Positions 1-7,818 of a DNA stretch of 64,000 bases are shown here, piece after piece. Made by a program: the position numbers and the translations under genes. The number at the start of each line of letters is the position of its first letter. The stretch's first letter is position 1. Location: positions 62,001 through 126,000 of the forward strand of contig NZ_JAOAMU010000003.1 in assembly GCF_025154075.1 (NCBI RefSeq). Reading direction: 5' to 3'. Origin of the DNA: Chryseobacterium herbae (GTDB lineage Bacteria; Bacteroidota; Bacteroidia; Flavobacteriales; Weeksellaceae). Under the pieces are notes generated by a model. It had not been told where the DNA came from, ran no database searches, and saw only the letters and a list, made by a program, of their open reading frames with translations.

Positions 1-41
1 TTTTTCCGTGGCTCATGGATGATTAAGAATATGGTTTGGTC

Positions 42-49
42 GCAAATAT
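42..49 (-). promoter_or_regulatory. Candidate -7 element of a leftward gene beyond the edge
   Basis: On the minus strand this reads TATATTTG, matching the Bacteroidetes -7 consensus TAnnTTTG. A gene transcribed leftward would start just outside the window. No clear -33 TTG is visible, so this is tentative. Confidence 0.3.
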
Positions 50-293
50 AAATAATTCGCGATATAAAATAATCACATTAGTAAGCTTTTGCGGAAATGT
101 TTAAAGTAAAATTAATAAAGAAAGAGCCGAGGGACAAAACTCTTTACTTTATCAGGTGTGTTTTTAGAATCTTCGAAATATTTTTTTTCAACGGTCATTC
201 ATTTTACAAGTTCTGTGCCAAAAAGAAAATAGTTGTTAAAATCTATTAAAGCAACCTTAAAATCCAGAGGTGATATAGATTAAATAAAATATG

Positions 294-325
294 TTTTCGG
301 GTTACGAAAATTATTTGTACCTTTG
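294..325 (+). promoter_or_regulatory. Promoter of the rplM-rpsI-rpsB operon
   Basis: TACCTTTG at 318-325 fits TAnnTTTG. The -33 position about 19 bases upstream reads TTTTC, an imperfect match. It lies 46 bases before the rplM start, leaving a leader of about 40 bases. Confidence 0.6.
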
Positions 326-371
326 CACACCCTTTTAGGGGAAAATTATGTTTAATCTTTAACTAAAACGT

Positions 372-827
372 GTGAATACATTAAGTTACAAAACTGTTTC
401 AGCGAACAAAGCTACTGCTAATAAAGAATGGGTTGTGGTAGACGCTGAAGGACAGCCGTTAGGAAGACTAGCTTCTACGGTTGCAAAGATTTTGAGAGGT
501 AAGCACAAAACGAACTTTACACCTCACGTAGATTGTGGTGATAACGTTATCGTTTTGAATGCTGGGAAAATTACGCTTTCCGGAAATAAGTGGGCTGATA
601 AGACTTACATCTGGCATACAGGTTACCCTGGTGGACAGAAGTCTATGACAGCGGCTGAACTTCAGAAGAAAGATTCTTTAAAAGTATTAGAGAAGTCTGT
701 AAAAGGTATGTTACCTAAAAACAGATTAGGATCTGCTTTATTGAAGAACCTTTATCTATATGAAGGAACTGAGCACAAACATGAAGCTCAACAGCCGAAA
801 ACAATTAATGTTAACGAATTTAAATAA
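372..827 (+). CDS. rplM: 50S ribosomal protein L13
   Basis: L13 is an early-assembly protein of the large ribosomal subunit that binds 23S rRNA. The 151-residue product matches the family along its length, with the conserved stretch WVVVDAEGQPLGRLAS near the N-terminus, the HVDCGDNV segment, and a mid-protein GYPGG turn. The start codon is GTG; the following residues (NTLSYKTVSANKA) match the usual N-terminus of flavobacterial L13, and no better ATG exists upstream. It is the first gene of an operon with rpsI (6-base gap), the near-universal L13-S9 pair. In other bacteria L13 can regulate its own operon, but I see no operator structure here. Confidence 0.97.
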   Translation: MNTLSYKTVSANKATANKEWVVVDAEGQPLGRLASTVAKILRGKHKTNFTPHVDCGDNVIVLNAGKITLSGNKWADKTYIWHTGYPGGQKSMTAAELQKKDSLKVLEKSVKGMLPKNRLGSALLKNLYLYEGTEHKHEAQQPKTINVNEFK

Positions 828-833
828 TTAATT

Positions 834-1220
834 ATGTCTATAGTTCACAAAATCGGAAGAAGAAAAACTTCTGTAGCTAGAGTTTATGTAAAACCAGGTT
901 CTGGTGTGATTACAGTAAACGGTAAAGATGCTGCAACTTATTTCTCTACAGACGTGATGGTTTATAAATTAAACCAACCGTTCATCCTTTCTGAGACTGT
1001 TGGTCAGTATGACGTTACCGTAAATGTTTTCGGTGGTGGTAATACAGGTCAGGCAGAGGCTATCAGATTAGGTATTTCAAGAGCTTTATGCGAGATCAAC
1101 GCTGAGTTCAGATTAGCATTGAAGCCTGCTGGTTTACTTACAAGAGACGCAAGAATGGTGGAAAGAAAGAAGCCAGGTCAGAAAAAAGCAAGAAAGAGAT
1201 TCCAATTCTCAAAACGTTAA
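834..1220 (+). CDS. rpsI: 30S ribosomal protein S9
   Basis: S9 belongs to the 30S head, and its C-terminal tail reaches the P-site tRNA. The 128-residue protein opens with the family signature around [17 protein letters not shown] and ends in the basic tail that finishes SKR, the residues that contact tRNA. Length is normal. It lies 6 bases after rplM and must be co-transcribed. The 207-base spacer to rpsB shows no terminator or good promoter, so rpsB is probably the third gene of the same transcript. Confidence 0.97.
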   Translation: MSIVHKIGRRKTSVARVYVKPGSGVITVNGKDAATYFSTDVMVYKLNQPFILSETVGQYDVTVNVFGGGNTGQAEAIRLGISRALCEINAEFRLALKPAGLLTRDARMVERKKPGQKKARKRFQFSKR

Positions 1221-1225
1221 GATTT

Positions 1226-1346
1226 CTTGTGGGCGAATGGCTTATGGCTGTTGGCTACAGAAATGTATTAAATTTTTTTTAAACTTAATCTCGGCGAAAA
1301 GCCAATTGCCACAAGCAAACAGCAAACCGCCAATTGCCCGTTACGT
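1226..1346. repeat. Degenerate GGCnnTTGGC-type inverted repeats between rpsI and rpsB
   Basis: The left part repeats a GGCT-containing word with about 7-8 base spacing (GGCGAATGGCTTATGGCTG then TTGGCT). The right part holds the complementary words (AGCCAATTGCC, AACAGC, CGCCAATTGCCCG). Together they form a loose inverted repeat flanking an AT-rich centre near 1264-1285. It is G+C-richer than its surroundings and not coding. It sits inside a ribosomal operon, so it would be transcribed and could fold. Confidence 0.5.
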
Positions 1347-1427
1347 TTAGCATCCAAACACTTCTCCCATCTAAAGAAGTTGTTGATTGTTTAAGAAACG
1401 GAAAGTAAACTAACAAAAACAGAAAAC

Positions 1428-2189
1428 ATGGCAAAAGCAAATGTAAAAGACCTTTTAGAGGCTGGCGTACACTTCGGTCACATGACCAGAAAGTGGAATC
1501 CAAATATGGCTCCATACATTTTTATGGAGAAAAACGGTATTCACATTGTAGACTTACATAAAACAGCAGTTAAATTAGATGAAGCTTGTAGTGCTTTAGA
1601 AAAATTAACTTCTGCAGGTAAAAAAGTTCTTTTCGTAGCTACTAAAAAGCAAGCGAAAGAGGTAGTTGCAAAACATGCTGCTGAACTTAATATGCCTTAT
1701 ATTACAGAAAGATGGCCTGGAGGTATGTTAACGAACTTCGTTACAATCAGAAAGGCTGTAAAGAAAATGAACCATATCGACAAAATGAAAAAAGACGGTA
1801 CGTTCGAAACTTTATCTAAAAAAGAAAGATTACAGGTAGACAGACAAAGAGCTAACTTAGAGAAAAACTTAGGTTCTATCTCTGACATGGTTCGTCTTCC
1901 TTCTGCAATCTTCGTTGTAGATATTATGAGAGAACACATCGCTGTAACTGAAGCTAAGAAATTAGGTATTCCAGTTTTCGGTATTGTTGATACAAACTCT
2001 GATCCAAGAAAAGTAGATTTCGTTATCCCAGGAAACGATGATGCTTCTAAGTCTATTGATATGATCTTAAACATTGTTTCTGATTCTATCAAAGAAGGTC
2101 AGTCTCAAAGAAAAGCTGATAAAGAAAAATCTAAAGAAGAAGGAGAAAAAGTATCTGCTGAAACAGATGCTGATTTCGATGCTGAATAA
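1428..2189 (+). CDS. rpsB: 30S ribosomal protein S2
   Basis: S2 is a late-assembling 30S protein that binds between head and body and is needed for S1 binding. The 253-residue product has the S2 signatures: GVHFGHMTRKWNPNMAPYIF near the N-terminus, ERWPGGMLTNF in the middle, and GIPVFGIVDTNSDP followed by VDFVIPGNDDA. The last 30 residues are a highly charged tail rich in Lys, Glu and Asp, common in Bacteroidetes S2. In most bacteria tsf follows immediately; here rpsB ends at a strong terminator and tsf lies 20 kb away on the opposite strand. Confidence 0.97.
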   Translation: MAKANVKDLLEAGVHFGHMTRKWNPNMAPYIFMEKNGIHIVDLHKTAVKLDEACSALEKLTSAGKKVLFVATKKQAKEVVAKHAAELNMPYITERWPGGMLTNFVTIRKAVKKMNHIDKMKKDGTFETLSKKERLQVDRQRANLEKNLGSISDMVRLPSAIFVVDIMREHIAVTEAKKLGIPVFGIVDTNSDPRKVDFVIPGNDDASKSIDMILNIVSDSIKEGQSQRKADKEKSKEEGEKVSAETDADFDAE

Positions 2190-2212
2190 TTAAAGATTTT
2201 CTTTAATATAAT

Positions 2213-2244
2213 AAACGCCGTGAAGTTTTTACTTTACGGCGTTT
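2213..2244 (+). terminator. Terminator after rpsB
   Basis: A 13-bp stem with one mismatch (AAACGCCGTGAAG paired with CTTTACGGCGTTT) and a T-rich loop, followed by TAATTTTA. It lies 24 bases after the rpsB stop and 24 bases before the end of the convergent peptidase gene, so it may serve both. Confidence 0.85.
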
Positions 2245-2267
2245 AATTTTAGGAATAATGGCAGGAT

Positions 2268-4529
2268 CTATTTTTCCTCTTCCCCTGTTAAAGGAAATGG
2301 ATTATTCATGGCTTTTTCTCTGATTGCAGAGAGTATTTCAGATGCATCTTGCTGATTATTCAGGGATGAAGTATCGCCATCTCCAGCACTGATTTCTATA
2401 AGTTTTAAAACATTGTCATGCTCCAGGTATCCAAGGAACATATGATATAAACTTGGAATGGTTACTATAAAGAATCTGGCGTTTACATCTTCTGACTGTT
2501 TCATTAGGGAAACGGCTTCTTTAATTAATATAGAGTCTCCGATACTCTTCACTTCCCATTCTTCATTTTTATTCTGTTGAATAGTAATGGCAGATACTAC
2601 CTCATTCTCATGAATCACCGGATACATTCTTTCGTTAAGATCAATCAGAATGCTGAAAGGGGAATCATTTTTATTAAAAGCCAATAAGCTGTCATGTCTG
2701 ATGAAATAGACTTTTAAATAATTTGAGTCTGCTTGAATAGCATCAGAATGACTTGCCATTTTTTCTAACCCCATTTTTCTGTAATTTTTGTCATTGACGA
2801 GATGAAAAAACCTGTTCAATCCATCGTTGACAGCTTCAATAGGGCTGCTGAAAGTATGCGATTTGATATTTGGATTCTTATCATTCATAGACTTATAACT
2901 TTTAACGGTTGTATTTTTAGAAATATTATAATAATCTCGCCAATGCGTATAATTAGACCCCTGAACATAAGCATTGTAAGATAGCCATTTAAAAGTACCA
3001 ATGTTTGGCGGCCATGGATCATTAATGGAAACCATTTCGGAAAGTAGTGAATATCCTGTGGCTACCTGCATGTGCCCACCACCACCGGTCCATCCCCAAG
3101 AGAAAGCAACCGGCATATTTGAATCGAACTGATTTTGAAGCTCATCAAAATAGAGGGCATCTCCCCATAAGGTCGTTATACTGCTAAATCCCCAGTTTTC
3201 AAAATCTGGCCAGCCACCCTGAATACAGTTAGCTGGAGTAGGGGTGATGCAGCAATTACTCAGACCAAAGCGGTAATTGGCCTGCTCACATTGGCTGATA
3301 TTTGAGCCCAGATACTCCATGACCATCTGGCCGCTGGCTGCCCAACACCAATTGTTAGTTTGTTGCCCTATGATATTGACATCCAGTACAACGGTTTGAT
3401 CTGTTGCGGCAAGAAATCCATTGGTGCCAAGATAAAGCTGATAGTTGTTACTGGCAATTCTTACTTCGTGATTGCCTAATCCGGGTAGACCATAGACAAT
3501 CATAATATTGCCGCTGTTACCGGATAACTGATAGGCATATCCATTGGAACCGGCGAAAATTACATCTCCTTCAGATTGTACAGAGACGATATTAAAAGCA
3601 CAATTCGGAAGAGAAGTATTGAGATTGAAAGCTGTGTTTCCAAAACTATTCAGCGTAACCAATACAACAAAACCGTTGGTTCCTGCAATCAGATAAGTAT
3701 TATTGAGCGCCAGACGGATTTCATTATTACCCATTCCCGGAAGATTATTGCTGGCGATAAGATTACCGCTCAAATTAAATTGATAAACATATCCGTTTGA
3801 ACCTGCGTAAATGTAATTGGGATCGGACAGTACAGAAACTTTACTATATCCGCTTCCGGTAAGGGAAATATTAATATTGTAATCCGTATTGTCAAAATCT
3901 GTAATTAATACCAATACAATGTATCCGTTTATTCCTGCTACAAGATAGGTATCAGTGGTGGCCAGTCGCACTTCATTGTTGCCTTTTCCAGGAAGGGTAT
4001 TGGTGGCAAGGAGTTCTCCTGTGGTGTTCAATTGGTAGGCGTATCCATTTGAGCCTGCAAAAATATAGCTGCCGCTCACTATCACGGAAACTATATTGTA
4101 GCCACATCCGGGAAGTGAAACATTGATATTGGAGCTCGTGTTGGCAAAATCTGAAAGTGAGATGAGTACCACGTATCCGTTGGTTCCCACTACAAGATAA
4201 TTGTCTGTAATGTCCATTCTGATTTCTCCCTGACCTCTTCCCGGTAGATTGTTGGTGTTCAGGATGTTCCCATTCATATCCATTTGATAGACGTATCCAT
4301 TAGAGCCTGCATAGATATAGCCATTGCCGATCAATACAGAAACAACATCGTTTCCGCATCCAGGGAGAGACTTGTTCCATAAATATTGCTCAGGAGAACT
4401 TGAACTGTCTGTTACAGATAATTCTTCATTCGTTTTGATAATTAACTTGTTAGAATCTGTTTCGGGTAATGGTTTTAACACCATTTTTTCCGCTTTTCTC
4501 CGGTCTTGTTTTTTTTCAATTTGTTTCAT
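2268..4529 (-). CDS. Papain-like (AvrRpt2/C70-type) cysteine peptidase with N-terminal propeller-like repeats
   Basis: A 753-residue protein in three parts. Residues about 50-380 hold eight half-repeats alternating between two types: one with SLPGCG, VSV and AGSNGY-YQ, the other with NLPG-GNNE-R and GTNGFV-L. They suggest a beta-propeller. Residues about 385-545 form a papain-fold peptidase: catalytic Cys395 in NNWCWAAS, His486 in GGGHMQVATGYS, and Asn503/Asp504 in SINDPWPP. This pattern is known from C70/AvrRpt2-like and related bacterial peptidases. The last 200 residues form an unrecognised alpha/beta region. There is no signal peptide or T9SS tail, so location and export route are unclear. 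It is monocistronic. The substrate is unknown, and a toxin or effector role is only a guess. Confidence 0.75.
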   Translation of the reverse strand: MKQIEKKQDRRKAEKMVLKPLPETDSNKLIIKTNEELSVTDSSSSPEQYLWNKSLPGCGNDVVSVLIGNGYIYAGSNGYVYQMDMNGNILNTNNLPGRGQGEIRMDITDNYLVVGTNGYVVLISLSDFANTSSNINVSLPGCGYNIVSVIVSGSYIFAGSNGYAYQLNTTGELLATNTLPGKGNNEVRLATTDTYLVAGINGYIVLVLITDFDNTDYNINISLTGSGYSKVSVLSDPNYIYAGSNGYVYQFNLSGNLIASNNLPGMGNNEIRLALNNTYLIAGTNGFVVLVTLNSFGNTAFNLNTSLPNCAFNIVSVQSEGDVIFAGSNGYAYQLSGNSGNIMIVYGLPGLGNHEVRIASNNYQLYLGTNGFLAATDQTVVLDVNIIGQQTNNWCWAASGQMVMEYLGSNISQCEQANYRFGLSNCCITPTPANCIQGGWPDFENWGFSSITTLWGDALYFDELQNQFDSNMPVAFSWGWTGGGGHMQVATGYSLLSEMVSINDPWPPNIGTFKWLSYNAYVQGSNYTHWRDYYNISKNTTVKSYKSMNDKNPNIKSHTFSSPIEAVNDGLNRFFHLVNDKNYRKMGLEKMASHSDAIQADSNYLKVYFIRHDSLLAFNKNDSPFSILIDLNERMYPVIHENEVVSAITIQQNKNEEWEVKSIGDSILIKEAVSLMKQSEDVNARFFIVTIPSLYHMFLGYLEHDNVLKLIEISAGDGDTSSLNNQQDASEILSAIREKAMNNPFPLTGEEEK

Positions 4530-4530
4530 G

Positions 4531-4564
4531 ATTAATTTAGTTTTTTGATTAATTTAGTTTTTTG
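4531..4564 (-). repeat. Tandem 17-base duplication in the peptidase leader
   Basis: Two perfect adjacent copies of ATTAATTTAGTTTTTTG (+ strand) lie immediately upstream of the ATG at 4529. In the mRNA they form an A-rich unstructured leader directly before the start codon, so copy number could affect translation initiation. Confidence 0.7.
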
Positions 4565-4843
4565 ATGATTATTGGTATTAGTTTTTTTAAATATTTTTCA
4601 CTGAAAATGATTTATTATTTTCATTTTGAGATTATTAAAATTATAGATATTTCTCTATATAATGATATAATTTATAGTAATATTTAATTATTTCAAATTG
4701 AATATGAGTGTGTTGTGTGTTTTTTTAACGATAGAATTTCAGATGGTGAAGCTAAAAGGTGTTTTCCTGGAATAATGAAAAAAAAAAATAAATGCTTTAT
4801 TTTTTTATATTGTTCAGTAAAGAGTTGATGTTAAGGACAAAAA

Positions 4844-4869
4844 AAACGCCGTACTTAAGCACGGCGTTT
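4844..4869 (-). terminator. Terminator of the lipoprotein gene
   Basis: A 9-bp perfect stem, AAACGCCGT with ACGGCGTTT, and an 8-base loop, flanked by A and T runs on both sides. It lies 46 bases beyond the stop at 4915. The stem sequence is the same as the outer stem of the rpsB terminator. Confidence 0.85.
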
Positions 4870-4914
4870 TTTCTTTGGATATTTTTTATTTTTTGCAATT
4901 CAATGATGAAATTG

Positions 4915-5349
4915 CTAGTTTGATAATTTCACAGAATAAGAAGTTGAAATGAATTTCGTGGACTGGTAAGAAGAATTACAAAGCATACCGGACAGTCTGT
5001 AATTCTGGTTTTTAGGAACCATCGTATAACCCACTTTACCGGAGGCGATCGGAATCTTTTTGAAAAAACCGTTGCTGCTTACAGTAAGAACCATATTGCA
5101 TCGTGACTGATTTTCTACAGAAATCGACGTTTTGGGATTAGAAGGAGAATCAGCGTTGAGAAGATCATTTAAAACATCTGCCGTTTCAGGTTTGTACGTT
5201 TTAATAAGTTCCGAATATTCCCTTTCTGTACTGGCTGTACTGCTTCCTGAACCCGTAGGATAGGTAGTTCTCGTAGGATAGCTTCCGTAGTTTGCACTAC
5301 AGCTGATAAGGATAAGTGAAATGCCGGAGAAAACAAACAGCTTTTTCAT
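4915..5349 (-). CDS. Small lipoprotein, short member of the window's four-copy secreted family
   Basis: A 144-residue protein with a lipoprotein signal (lipobox LISC, Cys17), so probably anchored in the envelope. After a Ser/Thr-rich linker, the C-terminal 70 residues (SVENQSRCNMVL to the C-terminus) match the C-terminal domain of the proteins at 5354-6046, 6843-7616 and 22887-23618: an NxSxCN motif, a strand, a Gly/Lys turn, a second Cys (MLCNSSY) and a final strand. It lacks the AHPxDP N-terminal region seen in two of them. It is 4 bases after the upstream gene and certainly co-transcribed. Function is unknown; I recall this family as possibly DUF6759 but could not check. Confidence 0.8.
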   Translation of the reverse strand: MKKLFVFSGISLILISCSANYGSYPTRTTYPTGSGSSTASTEREYSELIKTYKPETADVLNDLLNADSPSNPKTSISVENQSRCNMVLTVSSNGFFKKIPIASGKVGYTMVPKNQNYRLSGMLCNSSYQSTKFISTSYSVKLSN

Positions 5350-5353
5350 ACAG

Positions 5354-6046
5354 TTATGATCTTTTCTTTTTTATGGATTTTTCCCGTTTCACTTTTTTCT
5401 CATCTTCTGCCAGATTTTTAGCGGGTTCAGATTTCAGGGCGCCGGGATTTTCAATCACTAAAAATATACTTTTTTTTATATCTTTTGCAGAGGTGTACCT
5501 GATATCACAAACATTGCTGTTCAGGGTATAAGAACCTTTATTAAGAACAATGAAATTTTCTCCGTGTGCAGGAACAGCGAGATTGTAGAACGTTTTTCCT
5601 TCAATTCTCAGTATGATATTGCAATCCGAATTATTTCTGAACAGAAGTACAGCCTCTTTACGGGTAATATCTTCATCGAACATGGCGTTCAGAAGTTGTA
5701 CGGTTTTTTCTTTATGCTGGTCAGAGGTTTCTGTAATCAGTTTTTTAAATTCTTCCGCATCTTCAGAATTGGAATTTCTCATGAATCTGTTGGGAATGTC
5801 CGTCATTACAGGTCTGGCTTCCATAGGTTTGGCCTTCGCTGCACCTTTCGTCCATTCAGCGTTCTTCAGAGCAATAAGTTTCGGTTTCAGCACACTCCGT
5901 TTAGGATCTTCGGGATGTGCGTTTTTTAAGTACTCTTCAATGTCCCGGATATTTGTGCTTTTAAGGATGTCTTTGCTGTTTTTCTGCGCAGAAACAAAAC
6001 CCGTGGCCAGGAAAATGAGTAGGAGGGTCATTAAGTTTTTTTTCAT
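5354..6046 (-). CDS. Secreted protein of the four-copy CN/VC family
   Basis: About 230 residues with a cleavable signal peptide (hydrophobic segment ending FVSAQ). Near residues 35-60 it carries YLKNAHPEDPKRSVLKP, nearly identical to a motif in the 6843-7616 protein. The C-terminal domain has NNSDCNIILR, YNLAVPAHGENFIVLNKG and a second conserved Cys in NVCDIRY. The tail is strongly basic (KKKRS). I chose the ATG at 6046 over the TTG one codon upstream. It lies between trmB (20-base gap upstream) and the small lipoprotein gene (7 bases downstream), so it may share the trmB transcript. Function is unknown; periplasmic or surface location is inferred. Confidence 0.8.
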   Translation of the reverse strand: MKKNLMTLLLIFLATGFVSAQKNSKDILKSTNIRDIEEYLKNAHPEDPKRSVLKPKLIALKNAEWTKGAAKAKPMEARPVMTDIPNRFMRNSNSEDAEEFKKLITETSDQHKEKTVQLLNAMFDEDITRKEAVLLFRNNSDCNIILRIEGKTFYNLAVPAHGENFIVLNKGSYTLNSNVCDIRYTSAKDIKKSIFLVIENPGALKSEPAKNLAEDEKKVKREKSIKKKRS

Positions 6047-6066
6047 CAATGTGTTTGGTTAATTCA

Positions 6067-6744
6067 TCAGCTTATCCGGAATTTAATATACGTTATCGTT
6101 TTTCCTTTTGCTGAGAAAAGTTCTTCATAATAGGTTTTTATATCTCTTAAATGTTCGGTACCCGGATCATATTCAGCAGCACCATAGATGTCATGGTGAG
6201 CACTGATGATTTCATGTCCTGCCCCTTGAAGATATCCTAAAGTATAGCCGTGCAGAAACTCCGAATCTGTTTTTAAGTGAACGATTCCACCCGGTTTCAG
6301 AAATTTTTTGTATCGTTCTAGAAAGTCAGGATGGGTAAGTCTGTGCTTTGTACGTCTGTATTTGATCTGAGGATCCGGGAACGTGATCCAGATTTCGTCA
6401 ACTTCATTTTCAGCAAAAAAATGATCTACCAGCTCGATCTGTGTTCTCAGAAACGCTACATTATTCATACCGCTTTCCACAGCTTCTTTAGCTCCGAACC
6501 AGAATCTAGCCCCTTTGATATCGATCCCGATGAAGTTTTTTTCAGGAAATGTTTTTGCAAGTCCTACAGAATATTCTCCTTTTCCGCAGCCCAGCTCCAG
6601 GACAATAGGATTGTCGTTCTTGAAGAATTCTTTTCTCCATGTTCCTTTAAGTGGAGAACCTTTCAGCGCATCTTCTCTGGTTGGTTGGATAACGTTCGGT
6701 AATATCTTGTTTTCTGCGAATCTTGCTAGTTTATTTTTGCCCAT
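6067..6744 (-). CDS. trmB: tRNA (guanine-N7-)-methyltransferase
   Basis: Forms m7G46 in the variable loop of tRNAs using S-adenosylmethionine. Motif I is VLELGCGKGEYSVGLA, followed by NFIGIDIKGARFW. The family signature WITFPDPQIKYRRTKHRLTHP (split WITFPDPQ, KYRRTKHRL) and the C-terminal YYEELFSAKGKTITYIKF region are intact. I start it at the ATG at 6744 (MGKNKLARFAEN), the usual N-terminus. An upstream extension to 6777 would run through the -7 element at 6766-6773. It lies in an otherwise unrelated neighbourhood and is followed by two family genes in the same direction. Confidence 0.95.
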   Translation of the reverse strand: MGKNKLARFAENKILPNVIQPTREDALKGSPLKGTWRKEFFKNDNPIVLELGCGKGEYSVGLAKTFPEKNFIGIDIKGARFWFGAKEAVESGMNNVAFLRTQIELVDHFFAENEVDEIWITFPDPQIKYRRTKHRLTHPDFLERYKKFLKPGGIVHLKTDSEFLHGYTLGYLQGAGHEIISAHHDIYGAAEYDPGTEHLRDIKTYYEELFSAKGKTITYIKFRIS

Positions 6745-6765
6745 CGAGTCATTTATAAAATCCCG

Positions 6766-6773
6766 CAAAAATA
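6766..6773 (-). promoter_or_regulatory. trmB -7 element
   Basis: TATTTTTG on the minus strand, 22 bases upstream of the ATG at 6744. It fixes the start, because the longer reading frame would begin upstream of it. No good -33 is visible. Confidence 0.5.
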
Positions 6774-6842
6774 GCAAATTTTGAATAGATTACCTTGTCT
6801 TTTAAATATAAAAAACATGTCCTGAGTATATTTATAGTGGGT

Positions 6843-7616
6843 TTAAGGGGCCGCCGAACTACCCAATGCCACCATGATCGCTTTCTGAATTGTTTTTTGG
6901 GAAGCGTATTGTGCACCGCAGACAAGGCTGGTAAAGAGATACTGGCCTTTATCTATGACAATTGAGCTCTCGTCATGAGCCGGAACCGCGAGCCTGTATT
7001 TGGTGGTTCCTACGCCTTCCATTCTTACGATGATATTACAGTCGGATTTATTCTGGATAAGAATAATACTTTCCTTACTGTTCGGATCGTTGTCGAATAA
7101 CGAGTTTAGTATTTTTACCGTTTTGTTTTGATGTTCTACAGGATTGACGGCCATCAGCATGTTGAATTCTTCAGCTTCCGCATTCGGAATGGCTGTATTG
7201 GCGGCGGCATTAACGACAAATGTATTCTGGACAGTGCTTGGGGTATACACTACGTTAGATTTTTTAGCGGCAAGCTCTGCTTTATATTTTGCGATCTGTT
7301 TCTGTTTGATAATGGCATTCATCTCATCGAAGCTGATCTTTGTAGAAGGCCTTCTCTTCAGCAATGCAAGCATTTCCTGCATATCTTTTACTTTCTGATC
7401 AGCGGGGTGGGCGTCTTTAATATAAGCCGTCATCAGTTCCATGACACGGGGCTTCAGTACAGACCTTCGCGGATCATCGGGATGTGCATCTCTCAGGAAA
7501 GCATTAATCTCGTAGATGTTCTTGCTTTTTATAACATTGCTGTAATCTTTTCCCTTTTTCTGGGCAGACACACTAAAGCATAGAACAGAAACAAAAAGTA
7601 AAAGTAATTTTTTCAT
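6843..7616 (-). CDS. Secreted protein of the four-copy CN/VC family
   Basis: About 257 residues with a signal peptide (MKKLLLLFVSVLCFSVSAQ). Residues about 35-55 carry FLRDAHPDDPRRSVLKP, the same motif as the 5354-6046 protein, and a second AHPADQKV copy follows. The C-terminal domain has NKSDCNIIVRMEG, YRLAVPAHDESSIVIDKG and LVCGAQYASQK. The middle is Ala/Asn-rich linker. The ATG at 7616 is preferred to a TTG two codons upstream. There is no terminator before trmB, so read-through is possible, but trmB has its own promoter. Function unknown; the paired conserved cysteines suggest a disulfide in the periplasm or outside. Confidence 0.8.
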   Translation of the reverse strand: MKKLLLLFVSVLCFSVSAQKKGKDYSNVIKSKNIYEINAFLRDAHPDDPRRSVLKPRVMELMTAYIKDAHPADQKVKDMQEMLALLKRRPSTKISFDEMNAIIKQKQIAKYKAELAAKKSNVVYTPSTVQNTFVVNAAANTAIPNAEAEEFNMLMAVNPVEHQNKTVKILNSLFDNDPNSKESIILIQNKSDCNIIVRMEGVGTTKYRLAVPAHDESSIVIDKGQYLFTSLVCGAQYASQKTIQKAIMVALGSSAAP

Positions 7617-7751
7617 TGACAAATATTAAGTGAAAGTTTGGTGTGCTCTCTTAATTTGATTTGGTCAATTAGTTTTCTCAATAATAACGATGTTCTGTTG
7701 TTTTTATTTTAAACACTTAATTGTGATATGAAATTAAGCATAATTTTAAAC

Positions 7752-7801
7752 AAAAAAGGAATGTATACCATAAATTTTGAATAGTACACATTCCTTTTTT
7801 A
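7752..7801 (-). terminator. Terminator of the CarboxypepD_reg-like gene
   Basis: A 12-bp stem, AAAAAGGAATGT paired with ACATTCCTTTTT, with an AT-rich loop, 18 bases past the stop at 7819. The A and T runs on both sides make it bidirectional in principle. Confidence 0.8.
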
Positions 7802-7818
7802 TTATTGATATCAAAAAG

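Larger units (their letters stand above)
1..371. other. Intergenic region at left edge
   Basis: I find no convincing gene here. It holds a candidate leftward promoter near 42-49, an imperfect hairpin around 116-152 (arms resembling TAAAGAAAGAG and CTCTTTACTTTA), and the rightward promoter of rplM near 294-325. The hairpin lies upstream of the rplM promoter, so it is unlikely to be part of the rplM leader. Confidence 0.5.
4530..4914. other. AT-rich intergenic region with leader repeat and terminator
   Basis: This 385-base spacer is very A+T-rich. It contains the duplicated leader of the peptidase gene (4531-4564) and the terminator of the small-lipoprotein unit (4844-4869). I find no small gene and no clear TAnnTTTG element for the peptidase gene. 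Confidence 0.5.

Noticed and set aside
1285..1515. 76-residue minus-strand frame near rpsB
   Set aside because: It overlaps the start of rpsB and the low-complexity repeat; the composition is not coding-like.
5564..6062. Two + strand frames antisense to the 5354-6046 gene
   Set aside because: The minus-strand protein has a signal peptide and clear paralogues; the antisense products have no recognisable features.
6745..6777. Extended start of trmB
   Set aside because: The extension runs through the -7 element at 6766-6773, and the family N-terminus is MGKNKLARF.
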